Below, one piece after another: positions 34,979 to 43,199 of a stretch of 64,000 nucleotides of DNA. The DNA lies in NCBI GenBank assembly GCA_946221915.1, contig CAMIKG010000011.1:1-64000 (forward strand), written 5' to 3'. This DNA comes from an uncultured Erwinia sp. (GTDB lineage: Bacteria; Pseudomonadota; Gammaproteobacteria; Enterobacterales; Enterobacteriaceae). How positions within the stretch are numbered: position 1 is the first letter of the stretch; every line of letters begins with the position of its first letter. The notes under the pieces were generated by a model, which saw nothing but the letters and a program-made list of their open reading frames with translations, was not told the origin of the DNA and did not search any database. The position numbers were made by a program, and so were the translations under genes.

Positions 34979-35318
34979 TTTGATGTTTATGGTGAAAGAG
35001 CCGGGCTATGCGCTGCTGATCGCTATTGCGAGTCCGCTGGTGGCGCTGCTTATGCTGGCGCCTTTCATCTACTCGCCGACATTTAAATGGCTGAGCAGCG
35101 TGCTTGCCGGTACTGCCGCTATCCAGTTTTTTCCGGGCATGGCGCTGTCGGTTACGCTGTTTTTTTGCGGTGTCGGCGGGGTAAAAATCCTGTTCTGCTG
35201 GCTGGCGCTGCTGTTGGGGGTTTTGAGTTTTGTGCTGCTGAATTACCACCTGCTCAGCGTGGTGGTCAGTGAATATAACCGCAAGGTGACAAAACCCGTA
35301 CAGGGAAAAAAACGCTAA
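34959..35318 (+). CDS. Small membrane protein of the GIDE-LemA operon
   Basis: A 119-residue protein with three to four hydrophobic stretches (about 18-40, 46-65, 60-77, 80-100) and a basic tail (NRKVTKPVQGKKR), which should face the cytoplasm. I recognise no family. Its start lies 20 bp inside the LemA gene, so it was kept as a genuine coupled gene. By position it could complete a membrane complex with the GIDE and LemA proteins. Confidence 0.7.
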   Translation: MLALPFDLMFMVKEPGYALLIAIASPLVALLMLAPFIYSPTFKWLSSVLAGTAAIQFFPGMALSVTLFFCGVGGVKILFCWLALLLGVLSFVLLNYHLLSVVVSEYNRKVTKPVQGKKR

Positions 35319-35329
35319 TCGCCCCGGTG

Positions 35330-35683
35330 TTATGCCGTCAGCGTAAAACTTTCACTCACCAGTTCGAGAATCTGCTCATCCGCCAGTGGCCCGGCCAGAG
35401 TGACGGTCACCCAGTGCTCTTTATTCATATGCCACGCCGGGAAAATACCGGCCTGCTGACGCAGTGAACCGAGGTACTCCGGCCTGACTTTCAGATTGAT
35501 GATCTCGACCAGTTCGTCAGTGGCTAAACCGAGTTTCTCGCCGGGAATACGGCTGGCAATGCCAAACCATTTGCGGTTATTGGCATGGCGCAGCACCGCG
35601 TTTTCCGGATATTTCGGCCACGGATAGTCAGGCTCGGTGCTGAACTGATTTCTGACATGGCTAAATAATTGTTCGCGGTTCAT
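35330..35683 (-). CDS. yjbR: MmcQ/YjbR-family protein
   Basis: A 117-residue cytoplasmic protein with the YjbR fold, a double-wing DNA-binding-like structure known from E. coli YjbR. The signature W.KYPENAVLRHANNRKWFG near 22-41, LNLKV-like INLKVRPEYLG and the GIFPAWHMNKEHWVTVTL stretch are characteristic. Cellular role unknown. The pair of small genes here is convergent with the GIDE-LemA operon, 11 bp apart. Length equals E. coli YjbR within one residue. Confidence 0.85.
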   Translation of the reverse strand: MNREQLFSHVRNQFSTEPDYPWPKYPENAVLRHANNRKWFGIASRIPGEKLGLATDELVEIINLKVRPEYLGSLRQQAGIFPAWHMNKEHWVTVTLAGPLADEQILELVSESFTLTA

Positions 35684-35733
35684 AGCTTCCTCAGGGTTAA
35701 CATGGCCAGCAGATCCGCCGTGATAATACGGTG

Positions 35734-36015
35734 TCAGTTACCCACCGTCAGTCCCACAATCGTGGTGGTGATGGCGACTGCGGCGCGCGCATCTGCGCAG
35801 ATAACGCAATGCTTTTGCTTACGAGACATTCCCATCATTAACAGTGGCAAGGCGCCACACATCAATACGATAGCTGCCAGTGACCAGGCTAAAATCTCTC
35901 TTTCTGTCTGCTGATTACCCGTCGACTCTATACCAGGCGTGAACAGATTTGAACCGCTGCACTGTGCAGGATATGCAGGAAGGGTTACGGCCAGCCGCCC
36001 GGGAAACCGTTCCAC
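35734..36015 (-). CDS. Possible small membrane protein
   Basis: A 93-codon frame opened by GTG with no clear ribosome site. It encodes one or two hydrophobic segments (ILAWSLAAIVLMCGALPLL near 41-59 and AAVAITTTIVGLTV near the end) with a Cys pair HCVIC between. It could start later. I recognise no homologue; it may be spurious, since the opposite strand is also open for 81 codons. Confidence 0.3.
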   Translation of the reverse strand: MERFPGRLAVTLPAYPAQCSGSNLFTPGIESTGNQQTEREILAWSLAAIVLMCGALPLLMMGMSRKQKHCVICADARAAVAITTTIVGLTVGN

Positions 36016-36116
36016 CTAAAATTATGCCAGTCAGCGCAAAATTAAGAGTGCAGGGAATGGCTGAGAATCGAGACCAGATATAAATTTAGAGTGTCACATC
36101 CCTCTGGAGCAGCATC

Positions 36117-36596
36117 ATGTTTAACAAACCCGCTTTCACTTATCTGGCTGCCGCACTTACTGCGTTACTGCTCTCCGCCAGCAGCATGGCCGATCCCGGC
36201 AATGGTCACGGCAATGGTCACGGTAATGGCAAAGGAAATGGTAACGGTAATCATGGCAATGCACATGCATGGAAGCAGCAGGGGTCGCACGGTAATGGCA
36301 AATTGCGCGGCAACCCTCATAATGCACAGTCAGACGTCAGTTTCTCCTTTGCCCGCGGTCTGGCCGTTGATTTCGGTCTTACCGGTTATAAGGGATTGCC
36401 ACCGGGAATTGCGAAAAACCTGGCGCGTGGCAAACCGCTGCCTCCCGGCATTGCAAAACGTGCGGTGCCGCAGTCGATGCTTGGCCGTTTGCCATACTAT
36501 CCCGGCTATGAATGGCGAATTGTTGGTGATGACCTGGTACTGATTGCGCTCAGCACTGCCGTTGTCACGGCGATTATTAATGGTGTTTTTGACTGA
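36117..36596 (+). CDS. cigR: CigR-like secreted protein
   Basis: A 159-residue protein with a signal peptide (first ~25 residues, ending SSMA). A low-complexity Gly/Asn/His region follows (DPGNGHGNGHGNGKGNGN, about 26-50). The C-terminal half has the doubled motif LPPGIAKNLARGKPLPPGIAK and then LPYYPGYEWRIVGDDLVLIA, ending in a hydrophobic stretch. This arrangement is that of Salmonella CigR, described as an anti-virulence regulator, and of RcnB-like periplasmic proteins. The His/Asn repeats might bind metal; this is inference. A strong terminator follows, so it is a single-gene unit. Confidence 0.8.
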   Translation: MFNKPAFTYLAAALTALLLSASSMADPGNGHGNGHGNGKGNGNGNHGNAHAWKQQGSHGNGKLRGNPHNAQSDVSFSFARGLAVDFGLTGYKGLPPGIAKNLARGKPLPPGIAKRAVPQSMLGRLPYYPGYEWRIVGDDLVLIALSTAVVTAIINGVFD

Positions 36597-36611
36597 CGAG
36601 CGCTATAGCAG

Positions 36612-36640
36612 ATAAGCCGCCTGCTGGCGGCTTATTTTTT
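36612..36640 (+). terminator. Rho-independent terminator of cigR
   Basis: ATAAGCCGCC-TGCT-GGCGGCTTAT followed by TTTTT, 15 bp after the stop codon. Confidence 0.92.
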
Positions 36641-36782
36641 GCTGGTCGCGGGTGGTTTACCTGGCGCGGTATCAGAGCGCGACAGAGCTGCAGCCAGGCG
36701 AGACCACGGTTATTTTTACTTGCGTATCCCCCGGCGATGATTTTATGGTCATAACAGGACGCCATGACAAAAGGGAGAAGCA

Positions 36783-37331
36783 ATGATCACTGCACCGGAA
36801 ATCGTCACCGAAAGACTGCTGTTAAAACCGCTGGTTTCTGCCGATGCCGATCAAATCCAGCAGGTGTTTCCGCGCTGGGAAATTGTGCGTTATCTGATTG
36901 CCTCTGTACCCTGGCCCTATCCGCCAGGTGCTGCACAGCACTATGTCGATAATGTGGCGCTAGCCGCAGTGAAAGAAGGCAGGGGCTGGTTCTGGACGCT
37001 TCGCCGCAAAGAAAAGGAACAGGAACTGATCGGTGTGATTTGTCTAATGGCGACAGAGGATAATAACCGCGGATTCTGGCTGGTGCCGGAGTGGCAGGGG
37101 CGCGGCTATATGAGCGAAGCCTGTGAAGCGGTGACGGATTTTTGGTTCAACGTGCTGAAACGCGAGGTGCTGCGCGCGCCGAAAGCAGCGGCGAATCAGC
37201 GTTCGGTTAAACTCTCGCAGCGCAGGGGGATGCGCCTGGTACGCAGAGATAAAGCACAGTATGTTGCCGGAGAGCTGGATTCGGAATTGTGGGAAATTAC
37301 GCGGGGTGAATGGAATAAATATGGTAAATAA
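36783..37331 (+). CDS. GNAT acetyltransferase (RimJ-like)
   Basis: A 182-residue acetyltransferase of the GNAT fold, closest in layout to the RimJ/RimL/ribosomal-alanine group: TERLLLKPLVSADADQI near 9-25, then LIGVICLM, and the acetyl-CoA-binding WLVPEWQGRGYMSEAC near 97-112. The substrate is unknown. The start follows GGGAGAAGCA. Single gene; the stretch before it holds only the cigR terminator. Confidence 0.85.
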   Translation: MITAPEIVTERLLLKPLVSADADQIQQVFPRWEIVRYLIASVPWPYPPGAAQHYVDNVALAAVKEGRGWFWTLRRKEKEQELIGVICLMATEDNNRGFWLVPEWQGRGYMSEACEAVTDFWFNVLKREVLRAPKAAANQRSVKLSQRRGMRLVRRDKAQYVAGELDSELWEITRGEWNKYGK

Positions 37332-37423
37332 GCGCCTGATAAACTTCACAGCCTGATGCCTGCTGGTAACAAATCAGATTGTTTAACATAATTTATTACA
37401 CAGGGGATGTCAGGGGTATGGTT

Positions 37424-37912
37424 ATGAAGTCTGTTTTTATGTTGGCATGGGTAATTTTATCAATTCCTTTCTGTAGTGCAAAAGACCACCAGGATTTTTC
37501 AAGTATTGAGGCTTCTGTCAAAATGTTTTTGCAGCGAACCATGAAACCGAAAACTTGTGAAACCGTACGCGAAGCGGCAGAAAGGCCGGGTAGCAATATG
37601 AAAAAATCAGATGTCGTCGCATTTTGTGATAGCGATTTTGATTTAACTAAACCACTGTTGTTTTCTGAAATGAGATTAAAAGAGACTGACAACGAAAAAG
37701 AAAAGTATGTTTGCGGGATTGTATCTGGGACCACATTGCTGGGCAGAAAAATAGGCATGCGATTTATTGCTGATGGGGTCTGGAACTTAGTGTTGAAAGT
37801 AAAAATATCCAAAAGACCGATTATTTATCTGGGGAGCAACGACTTTTTACGGATAGTTGAACAGCAAAATAACGCAGAGTTTAATGATTTTTATGCCAGA
37901 CACTGTAGCTGA
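37424..37912 (+). CDS. Hypothetical exported protein, AT-rich
   Basis: A 162-residue protein with a likely signal peptide (MKSVFMLAWVILSIPFCSA). The mature part has four Cys (KTCETV, AFCDSD, YVCGIV, RHCS at the very end) that could form two disulfides, and is rich in Lys and Glu. No family recognised. Its base composition is clearly lower in G+C than the neighbours, and it has no operon partner, which suggests recent acquisition. The ATG was chosen from the AGGGG site seven bases upstream. Confidence 0.65.
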   Translation: MKSVFMLAWVILSIPFCSAKDHQDFSSIEASVKMFLQRTMKPKTCETVREAAERPGSNMKKSDVVAFCDSDFDLTKPLLFSEMRLKETDNEKEKYVCGIVSGTTLLGRKIGMRFIADGVWNLVLKVKISKRPIIYLGSNDFLRIVEQQNNAEFNDFYARHCS

Positions 37913-38044
37913 ATGAACGAGAAGGTTTCATCCAATCTACAGAGGCATTCTGAATGGTCGGATGGATCAGAGTATCCGTATGCTTCCAGAGGACCGATAA
38001 TCCCCAGCCAGGCCAGAACTCAGCTGGGGAGAGCCATTAAGCTA

Positions 38045-38143
38045 TCACTGACCAGGCGCCCAGGCTCCACTGGCAATAAACCACACCAGCAGCGCCACGC
38101 CTGCAACACCCACCACCACCGGGAATAAATAGCCAATCTTCAT
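38045..38143 (-). CDS. yoaK: YoaK-like small membrane protein (32 residues)
   Basis: A 32-codon gene encoding MKIGYLFPVVVGVAG, a hydrophobic helix, and the end FIASGAWAPGQ. It has the same length and layout as E. coli YoaK, a 32-residue inner-membrane protein (MRIG.IFPVV...GGYAAPGA). A good ribosome site (AAGGAAATAT) precedes the ATG. Function unknown even in E. coli. Being so short it is easily missed. It lies alone in a ~400-bp gap upstream of the galactan locus. Confidence 0.8.
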   Translation of the reverse strand: MKIGYLFPVVVGVAGVALLVWFIASGAWAPGQ

Positions 38144-38314
38144 ATATTTCCTTTTGCGTAATAATTTGCCAGCCAGAGCAATCTGGCATTGTTGCTGTCA
38201 TCTTAGACTGATAAATGTATCGATAACAATTATGCATCTGTCTGGACGTAACGCTTCCCCGTTCATCAGGCCAGCGTTGACTGGCGGTGCGCTGGCTGTA
38301 CGGGCGTGGGGAAA

Positions 38315-39433
38315 TCAAGCCGCCTCATCCTGCGGCACGCCAATATCCGCGCTAATCCGCACGCCATCTTCATCAAACACCATACACTGATGCGGATAAA
38401 ACGACGGGCGCAGCGTCTGGTAAGGGCGGAAATGCACATCCCCCGGCAGCAGCAGTTTAAAGCCGTCATGACCGTAACTCTGACCAAACAGGTACGTGTT
38501 ATTCCCCAGCCGCTCGACCACTTCACAGTGGAAATCCAGCTGCAGCGGCGCATCGCTGTTGATCTGTAACTGCTCCGGACGAATCCCCAGCGTGACGCTA
38601 TCGCCCGCCTGCAATTGCCGCCCCGGAGCGGGCAGCGTCAGGGTATGCTCACCGTCATTGATACTCACCACCAGCTCCCCGGCGCTGCACTGCTGCACGC
38701 GCGCGGGCAGGAAGTTCATCTTCGGCGAGCCAATAAACCCGGCGACAAAACGGTTGACCGGATTGTAATACAGCTCCATCGGCGACCCGACCTGTTCCAC
38801 TTTGCCGTAATTCATCACCACGATTTTATCGGCCAGCGTCATCGCTTCGATTTGATCGTGGGTGACATACACCATGGTGGTTTTCAGCTCCTGGTGCAGT
38901 TTGGCGATATGCAGACGCATCTCAACGCGCAGTTCGGCATCGAGGTTGGACAGCGGTTCGTCAAACATAAATACGCGTGGATTACGCACAATCGCGCGAC
39001 CAATCGCCACACGCTGGCGCTGACCGCCTGACAACTGTTTCGGTTTGCGATCCAGCAGATGAGAAAGTTGCAGCGTTTTCGCCACCATCTCTACCTGATG
39101 CGCAATCTGCGCCTTCGGTATGCCGTTCACTTTCAGACCGTAACCCATATTTTCCGCCACCGTCATATGCGGATAGAGGGCATAGGACTGAAACACCATC
39201 GCCACACCGCGATGCGCCGGGGCGACGTCATTCATCACCTCATCACCAATCAAAATCTCACCGTCGCTGACCTCTTCCAGCCCGGCGATCAGCCGCAGCA
39301 GGGTGGACTTACCACAACCGGACGGGCCGACGAATACGGCAAACTCACCCGCCTCAATATCCAGGACGATATTTTTCAGTGTTTCTGTTTTACCAAAGCG
39401 TTTGGTGACGTTTCTCAGTCTGATGCTGGACAT
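38315..39433 (-). CDS. ganK: Galactan oligosaccharide ABC transporter ATPase GanK
   Basis: A 372-residue MalK/UgpC-type ATPase that powers sugar import as a homodimer. Walker A GPSGCGKST at about 37-45, Q-loop FQSYALYPHMT, signature LSGGQRQRVA near 134, Walker B VFMFDEPLSNLDA and switch His in YVTHDQIEAM are all intact. A C-terminal TOBE regulatory domain covers ~240-370. It is divergent from ganEFGAB, the arrangement that matches the GanFGK2 transporter of Dickeya. The start follows GAGGATCCGC. A CRP site and a possible GanR site lie in the shared control region. Confidence 0.92.
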   Translation of the reverse strand: MSSIRLRNVTKRFGKTETLKNIVLDIEAGEFAVFVGPSGCGKSTLLRLIAGLEEVSDGEILIGDEVMNDVAPAHRGVAMVFQSYALYPHMTVAENMGYGLKVNGIPKAQIAHQVEMVAKTLQLSHLLDRKPKQLSGGQRQRVAIGRAIVRNPRVFMFDEPLSNLDAELRVEMRLHIAKLHQELKTTMVYVTHDQIEAMTLADKIVVMNYGKVEQVGSPMELYYNPVNRFVAGFIGSPKMNFLPARVQQCSAGELVVSINDGEHTLTLPAPGRQLQAGDSVTLGIRPEQLQINSDAPLQLDFHCEVVERLGNNTYLFGQSYGHDGFKLLLPGDVHFRPYQTLRPSFYPHQCMVFDEDGVRISADIGVPQDEAA

Positions 39434-39472
39434 GCGGATCCTCATCGCAGAATAGGGTTTGGCTGGTGAAAA

Positions 39473-39488
39473 TGTATTACGTGTAACA
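39473..39488. promoter_or_regulatory. Candidate GanR operator upstream of ganK
   Basis: TGTATTACGTGTAACA, followed by ATTTG, ends like the lac operator (GGATAACAATTTC) and shares TGTAnTACGT with the site before ganL. It sits 40 bp upstream of ganK. Its halves abut without the central base present in the other site, so the call is tentative. Confidence 0.35.
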
Positions 39489-39575
39489 ATTTGCTGTTTT
39501 TCGTCTCAGCCCTGATGGTGCCTGTGCTGACTATAACTCCCTGATGAAATGCGCCCTACCGCTGATTTTGATTTC

Positions 39576-39591
39576 TGTAATACCGATCACA
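39576..39591. promoter_or_regulatory. Predicted CRP site of the gan divergon
   Basis: TGTAA-TACCGA-TCACA differs from TGTGA-N6-TCACA by one base. It lies between ganK and ganE and could activate both. The rest of this 330-bp region shows no further clear site. Confidence 0.6.
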
Positions 39592-39764
39592 CATTAGCGA
39601 GAACGGGCTGGAGGGAAGAGGCGCTTCCGCGTAGCGTATGACAACCACGCTGCATGACGTTCCCAACCCTACAGGCTAATGAAAACGGGATTCAGGTTGT
39701 GCAGTGGAAAGCGGTTTCGACAAAAAAACAGCCAAAAATGTCATACCTTCACATGAGGCCAGCA

Positions 39765-40985
39765 ATGAAAATTAAAACCAGCATCACGCTGCTCCTGTCA
39801 GCATTGGTATTGAGTCAGACAGTGAACGCCGCACAGCAACTTACCGTCTGGGAAGATATTAAAAAGTCCGAAGGCATTAAAACGGCGATTGCCGATTTCC
39901 AGAAACAATACAACGTCGAAGTCAAAGTGCAGGAGATGCCGTTCGCCCAGCAGATTGAAAAGCTGCGTCTCGATGGCCCGGCGGGTATCGGCCCTGATGT
40001 GCTGGTGATACCAAACGACCAGCTCGGCAGTGCGGTAGTGCAGGGACTGCTGGCGCCGCTGACGGTTGATGCCGCGCAGCAGGCGGCGTATACCCCCTCT
40101 GCGATGGCCGCCTTTACCCAGAACAACGTGGTCTACGGCGTACCGAAAGCAGTCGAAACGCTGGTGCTGATTTACAACAAAGATCTGCTGCCGTCGCCGC
40201 TGAAATCCCTCGACGATTATCGCGCGTTCTCGCAGAAACAGCGTGAGACGAAGCAGTATGGCCTGCTGGCGAAGTTTGACCAGATTTACTACAGCTGGGG
40301 CGCGATTGCGCCAATGGGCGGCTATATCTTTGGCAAAGACAGCAAGGGCGCGCTGAATACCCATGATATCGGCCTCAACACACCGGGCAGCGTGGAAGCG
40401 GTCAGCTACCTGAAAAGCTTCTTTGCGCAGGGGCTGCTGCCGAACGGCATCCTCGGCGATAACGGCCTGAATGCCATCGACTCACTGTTTACCGAGAAAA
40501 AAGCCGCCGCGGTGATTAATGGCCCGTGGGCGTTCCAGCCTTACCAGGCGGCGGGCATCAACTATGGCGTCGCGCCGCTGCCGGATCTGCCAAACGGCAA
40601 GCCAATGAGTTCCTTCCTTGGCGTGAAAGGCTATGTCGTTTCCACCTGGAGTAAAGACAAGGCGCTGGCGCAGCAATTTATCAGCTTTATCAACCAGCCG
40701 CAGTACGTCAAAGAGCGTTATCAGAAAACGCAGGAGATCCCGCCGGTCGTGGCGCTGATGAACGATCCAATTATCAAAGATGATGAAAAAGCCAACGCGG
40801 TTGCGGTGCAGTCGGCGCGCGCGTCAGCCATGCCTGGCGTGCCGGAAATGCAGGAAGTATGGGGACCGGCCAATGCCGCGCTGGAGCTGAGCGTTTCCGG
40901 CAAGCAGGAGCCAAAAGCGGCGCTGGATAATGCCGTGAAGCAGATCTCGATGCAGATCGAAGCGATGCAGGCCAGTAACCAGTAA
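39765..40985 (+). CDS. ganE: Periplasmic galactan-oligosaccharide binding protein GanE
   Basis: A 406-residue maltose-binding-protein-like receptor. Signal peptide about 1-24 (MKIKTSITLLLSALVLSQTV, cleaved near NAA). The mature start QQLTVWEDIKKSEGIKTAIA parallels MBP, and the inner motifs GPDVLVIPNDQLG and ING PWAF (near 250) are those of extracellular family 1 binding proteins. By context it captures galactotriose to galactohexaose. The start follows GAGGCC. It heads the operon ganE-F-G-A-B, 23 bp before ganF. Confidence 0.92.
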   Translation: MKIKTSITLLLSALVLSQTVNAAQQLTVWEDIKKSEGIKTAIADFQKQYNVEVKVQEMPFAQQIEKLRLDGPAGIGPDVLVIPNDQLGSAVVQGLLAPLTVDAAQQAAYTPSAMAAFTQNNVVYGVPKAVETLVLIYNKDLLPSPLKSLDDYRAFSQKQRETKQYGLLAKFDQIYYSWGAIAPMGGYIFGKDSKGALNTHDIGLNTPGSVEAVSYLKSFFAQGLLPNGILGDNGLNAIDSLFTEKKAAAVINGPWAFQPYQAAGINYGVAPLPDLPNGKPMSSFLGVKGYVVSTWSKDKALAQQFISFINQPQYVKERYQKTQEIPPVVALMNDPIIKDDEKANAVAVQSARASAMPGVPEMQEVWGPANAALELSVSGKQEPKAALDNAVKQISMQIEAMQASNQ

Positions 40986-41008
40986 GTGAATGTCGCGCGG
41001 CGGCCAGG

Positions 41009-42334
41009 ATGAATAAGGAAGATGGTGTGATTATTTCCCCCAGTGAAAAGCTGACGATTAACAAGCGCCCGCGCCGCCACGCCGTGGCGGGCGCGCTGCT
41101 GGCGCTGCTGCCTGGCTTTGGCCAGTTTTATCATCGCCAGTGGGCAAAAGGGTGCTGTTTTCTGCTGTTGCTGAGCAGCTTTATTGGCGTGTTCCATGAT
41201 TTCCTGCAGGAAGGATTGTGGGGGCTGTACACGCTGGGGGAAGAGGTGCCGCGCGATAACTCCATCTTCCTGCTGGCGGAGGGCATTATCAGCGTGCTGA
41301 TTATCGCCTTTGGCCTCGCCATCTGGGGACTGTCGGTGCGCGATGCCTGGCTCAACGGGGCGAAGCGTGATGACGGCCAGCAGCTGCACAGCGTGCGTAA
41401 GCAGTATCAGATGCTGCTGCGCGATGGCTTCCCTTATCTGATGATCTCACCGGGTTTTATCCTGCTGGTGTTTGTGGTGGTGTTCCCGATTCTGTTTGGT
41501 TTCGCCATCGCCTTTACCAACTACAACCTGTACCACACGCCGCCCGCTAAACTGGTGGACTGGGTCGGACTGAAGAACTTTATCAATATTTTCACTCTGT
41601 CGATCTGGCGCTCGACCTTCCTCGATGTGCTGCAATGGACGGTGGTGTGGACGCTGCTGGCGACCACACTGCAGTGCACGGTGGGGGTGATGCTGGCGAT
41701 TCTGGTCAATCAGAAAGACCTGCGCTTTAAACCGCTCATTCGCACCATCTTTATTCTGCCGTGGGCAGTGCCGGGCTTCGTCACCATTCTGGTGTTTGCC
41801 GGGATGTTTAACGACAGTTTTGGTGTGATTAATAACGCCATTCTCGACTTCTTTGGTATTGCGCCAAAAGCGTGGATGACCGATCCGTTCTGGAGCAAAA
41901 CCGCGCTGATTATGATGCAGACCTGGCTCGGTTTCCCGTTCGTTTTTGCCATGACGACCGGGGTGCTGCAGGCGATTCCCGACGATCTGTATGAAGCGGC
42001 GATCATGGATGGCGCCAGCCCGTGGACGCGGCTGAAAACCATCACGCTGCCGCTGGTGCTGTACGCGATTGCACCGATCATCATCACGCAATACACCTTC
42101 AACTTTAACAACTTCAACATTATCTATCTGTTTAACAACGGCGGCCCGGCGGTAGCGGGATCAAATGCCGGTGGCACCGATATTCTGGTTTCGTGGATCT
42201 ACAAGCTGACCATGTCGTCGTCGCAGTATGCCATCGCCGCCACCATCACCATTTTGCTGTCGATTTTTGTCGTCGGCCTGGCGTTGTGGCAGTTCCGCGC
42301 CACGAAATCGTTTAAACAAGATGAGATGGCGTAA
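41009..42334 (+). CDS. ganF: Galactan ABC transporter permease GanF
   Basis: A 441-residue MalF-like permease. Two extra N-terminal membrane segments (about 25-75 and 90-110) precede the core domain. The core has six helices and the EAA loop EAAIMDGASPWTRLKTITLPL (split here: EAAIMDGASPW near 330), which docks onto GanK. The C-terminal GGPAVAGSNAGGTDILVSW resembles MalF. It pairs with GanG. Gene spacing (23 bp after ganE, 10 bp before ganG) indicates one transcript. Confidence 0.92.
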   Translation: MNKEDGVIISPSEKLTINKRPRRHAVAGALLALLPGFGQFYHRQWAKGCCFLLLLSSFIGVFHDFLQEGLWGLYTLGEEVPRDNSIFLLAEGIISVLIIAFGLAIWGLSVRDAWLNGAKRDDGQQLHSVRKQYQMLLRDGFPYLMISPGFILLVFVVVFPILFGFAIAFTNYNLYHTPPAKLVDWVGLKNFINIFTLSIWRSTFLDVLQWTVVWTLLATTLQCTVGVMLAILVNQKDLRFKPLIRTIFILPWAVPGFVTILVFAGMFNDSFGVINNAILDFFGIAPKAWMTDPFWSKTALIMMQTWLGFPFVFAMTTGVLQAIPDDLYEAAIMDGASPWTRLKTITLPLVLYAIAPIIITQYTFNFNNFNIIYLFNNGGPAVAGSNAGGTDILVSWIYKLTMSSSQYAIAATITILLSIFVVGLALWQFRATKSFKQDEMA

Positions 42335-42344
42335 GGGAGCAATC

Positions 42345-43196
42345 ATGGCGAAGTCAGTCAGTATTAAACGCGAAAAATGGTTGCGGCTGTCACTCACCTG
42401 GCTGGTGGTGTTAACGGTGTCCACGATCATTATTTATCCGCTGGTGTGGACGGTAGGGGCGTCGCTGAACGCGGGCAACAGCCTGCTCAGCAGTTCGATT
42501 ATTCCGGAAAATGCCTCACTGCAGCATTACCGCAATCTGTTCAACGGCACGGTGCCGTATATGACCTGGTACTGGAACTCGATGAAAATCAGTTTCCTCA
42601 CCATGGTGCTGACGCTGATGAGCGTCAGCTGCACCGCCTATGCCTTCTCCCGTTTCCGCTTTAAAGGGCGACAAAATGGCCTGATGCTGTTTCTGTTACT
42701 GCAGATGATCCCGCAATTTTCGGCGCTGATCGCCATCTTTGTGCTGTCGCAGCTGCTGGGATTGATCAACAGCCATCTGGCGCTGGTGCTGATTTACGTC
42801 GGCGGCATGATCCCAATGAATACTTATCTGATGAAAGGCTATCTCGACGCCATTCCGAAAGATCTGGATGAGTCGGCGCGCATGGATGGCGCGGGCAATT
42901 TCCGCATCTTTATCGAGATCATTATGCCGCTGTCGAAGCCGATTCTGGCGGTGGTGGCGCTGTTCTCATTCACCGGCCCGCTGGGGGATTTCATTCTTTC
43001 CAGCACCATTCTGCGCACTCCGGAGCAGTTTACGCTGCCGATAGGGCTGTACAACCTGGTGGCGCAGAAGATGGGGGCCAGTTACACCACCTATGCGGCG
43101 GGCGCGGTGCTGATTGCCGTGCCGGTCGCCATCCTCTATCTGGCACTGCAGAAATACTTCGTTTCCGGCCTGACCTCAGGCAGTACTAAGGGATAA
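42345..43196 (+). CDS. ganG: Galactan ABC transporter permease GanG
   Basis: A 283-residue MalG-like permease with six membrane helices. The EAA-type loop reads DESARMDGAGNFRIFIEI near 190-207 (family EAAxxDGA, with Ser for the first Ala). C-terminal end FVSGLTSGSTKG matches MalG (GLTAGGVKG-like), which in MalG contacts the ATPase dimer. The start ATG follows AAGGGAGC; longer upstream frames overlap ganF and were dropped. Three bases separate it from ganA. Confidence 0.92.
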   Translation: MAKSVSIKREKWLRLSLTWLVVLTVSTIIIYPLVWTVGASLNAGNSLLSSSIIPENASLQHYRNLFNGTVPYMTWYWNSMKISFLTMVLTLMSVSCTAYAFSRFRFKGRQNGLMLFLLLQMIPQFSALIAIFVLSQLLGLINSHLALVLIYVGGMIPMNTYLMKGYLDAIPKDLDESARMDGAGNFRIFIEIIMPLSKPILAVVALFSFTGPLGDFILSSTILRTPEQFTLPIGLYNLVAQKMGASYTTYAAGAVLIAVPVAILYLALQKYFVSGLTSGSTKG

Positions 43197-43199
43197 AAC

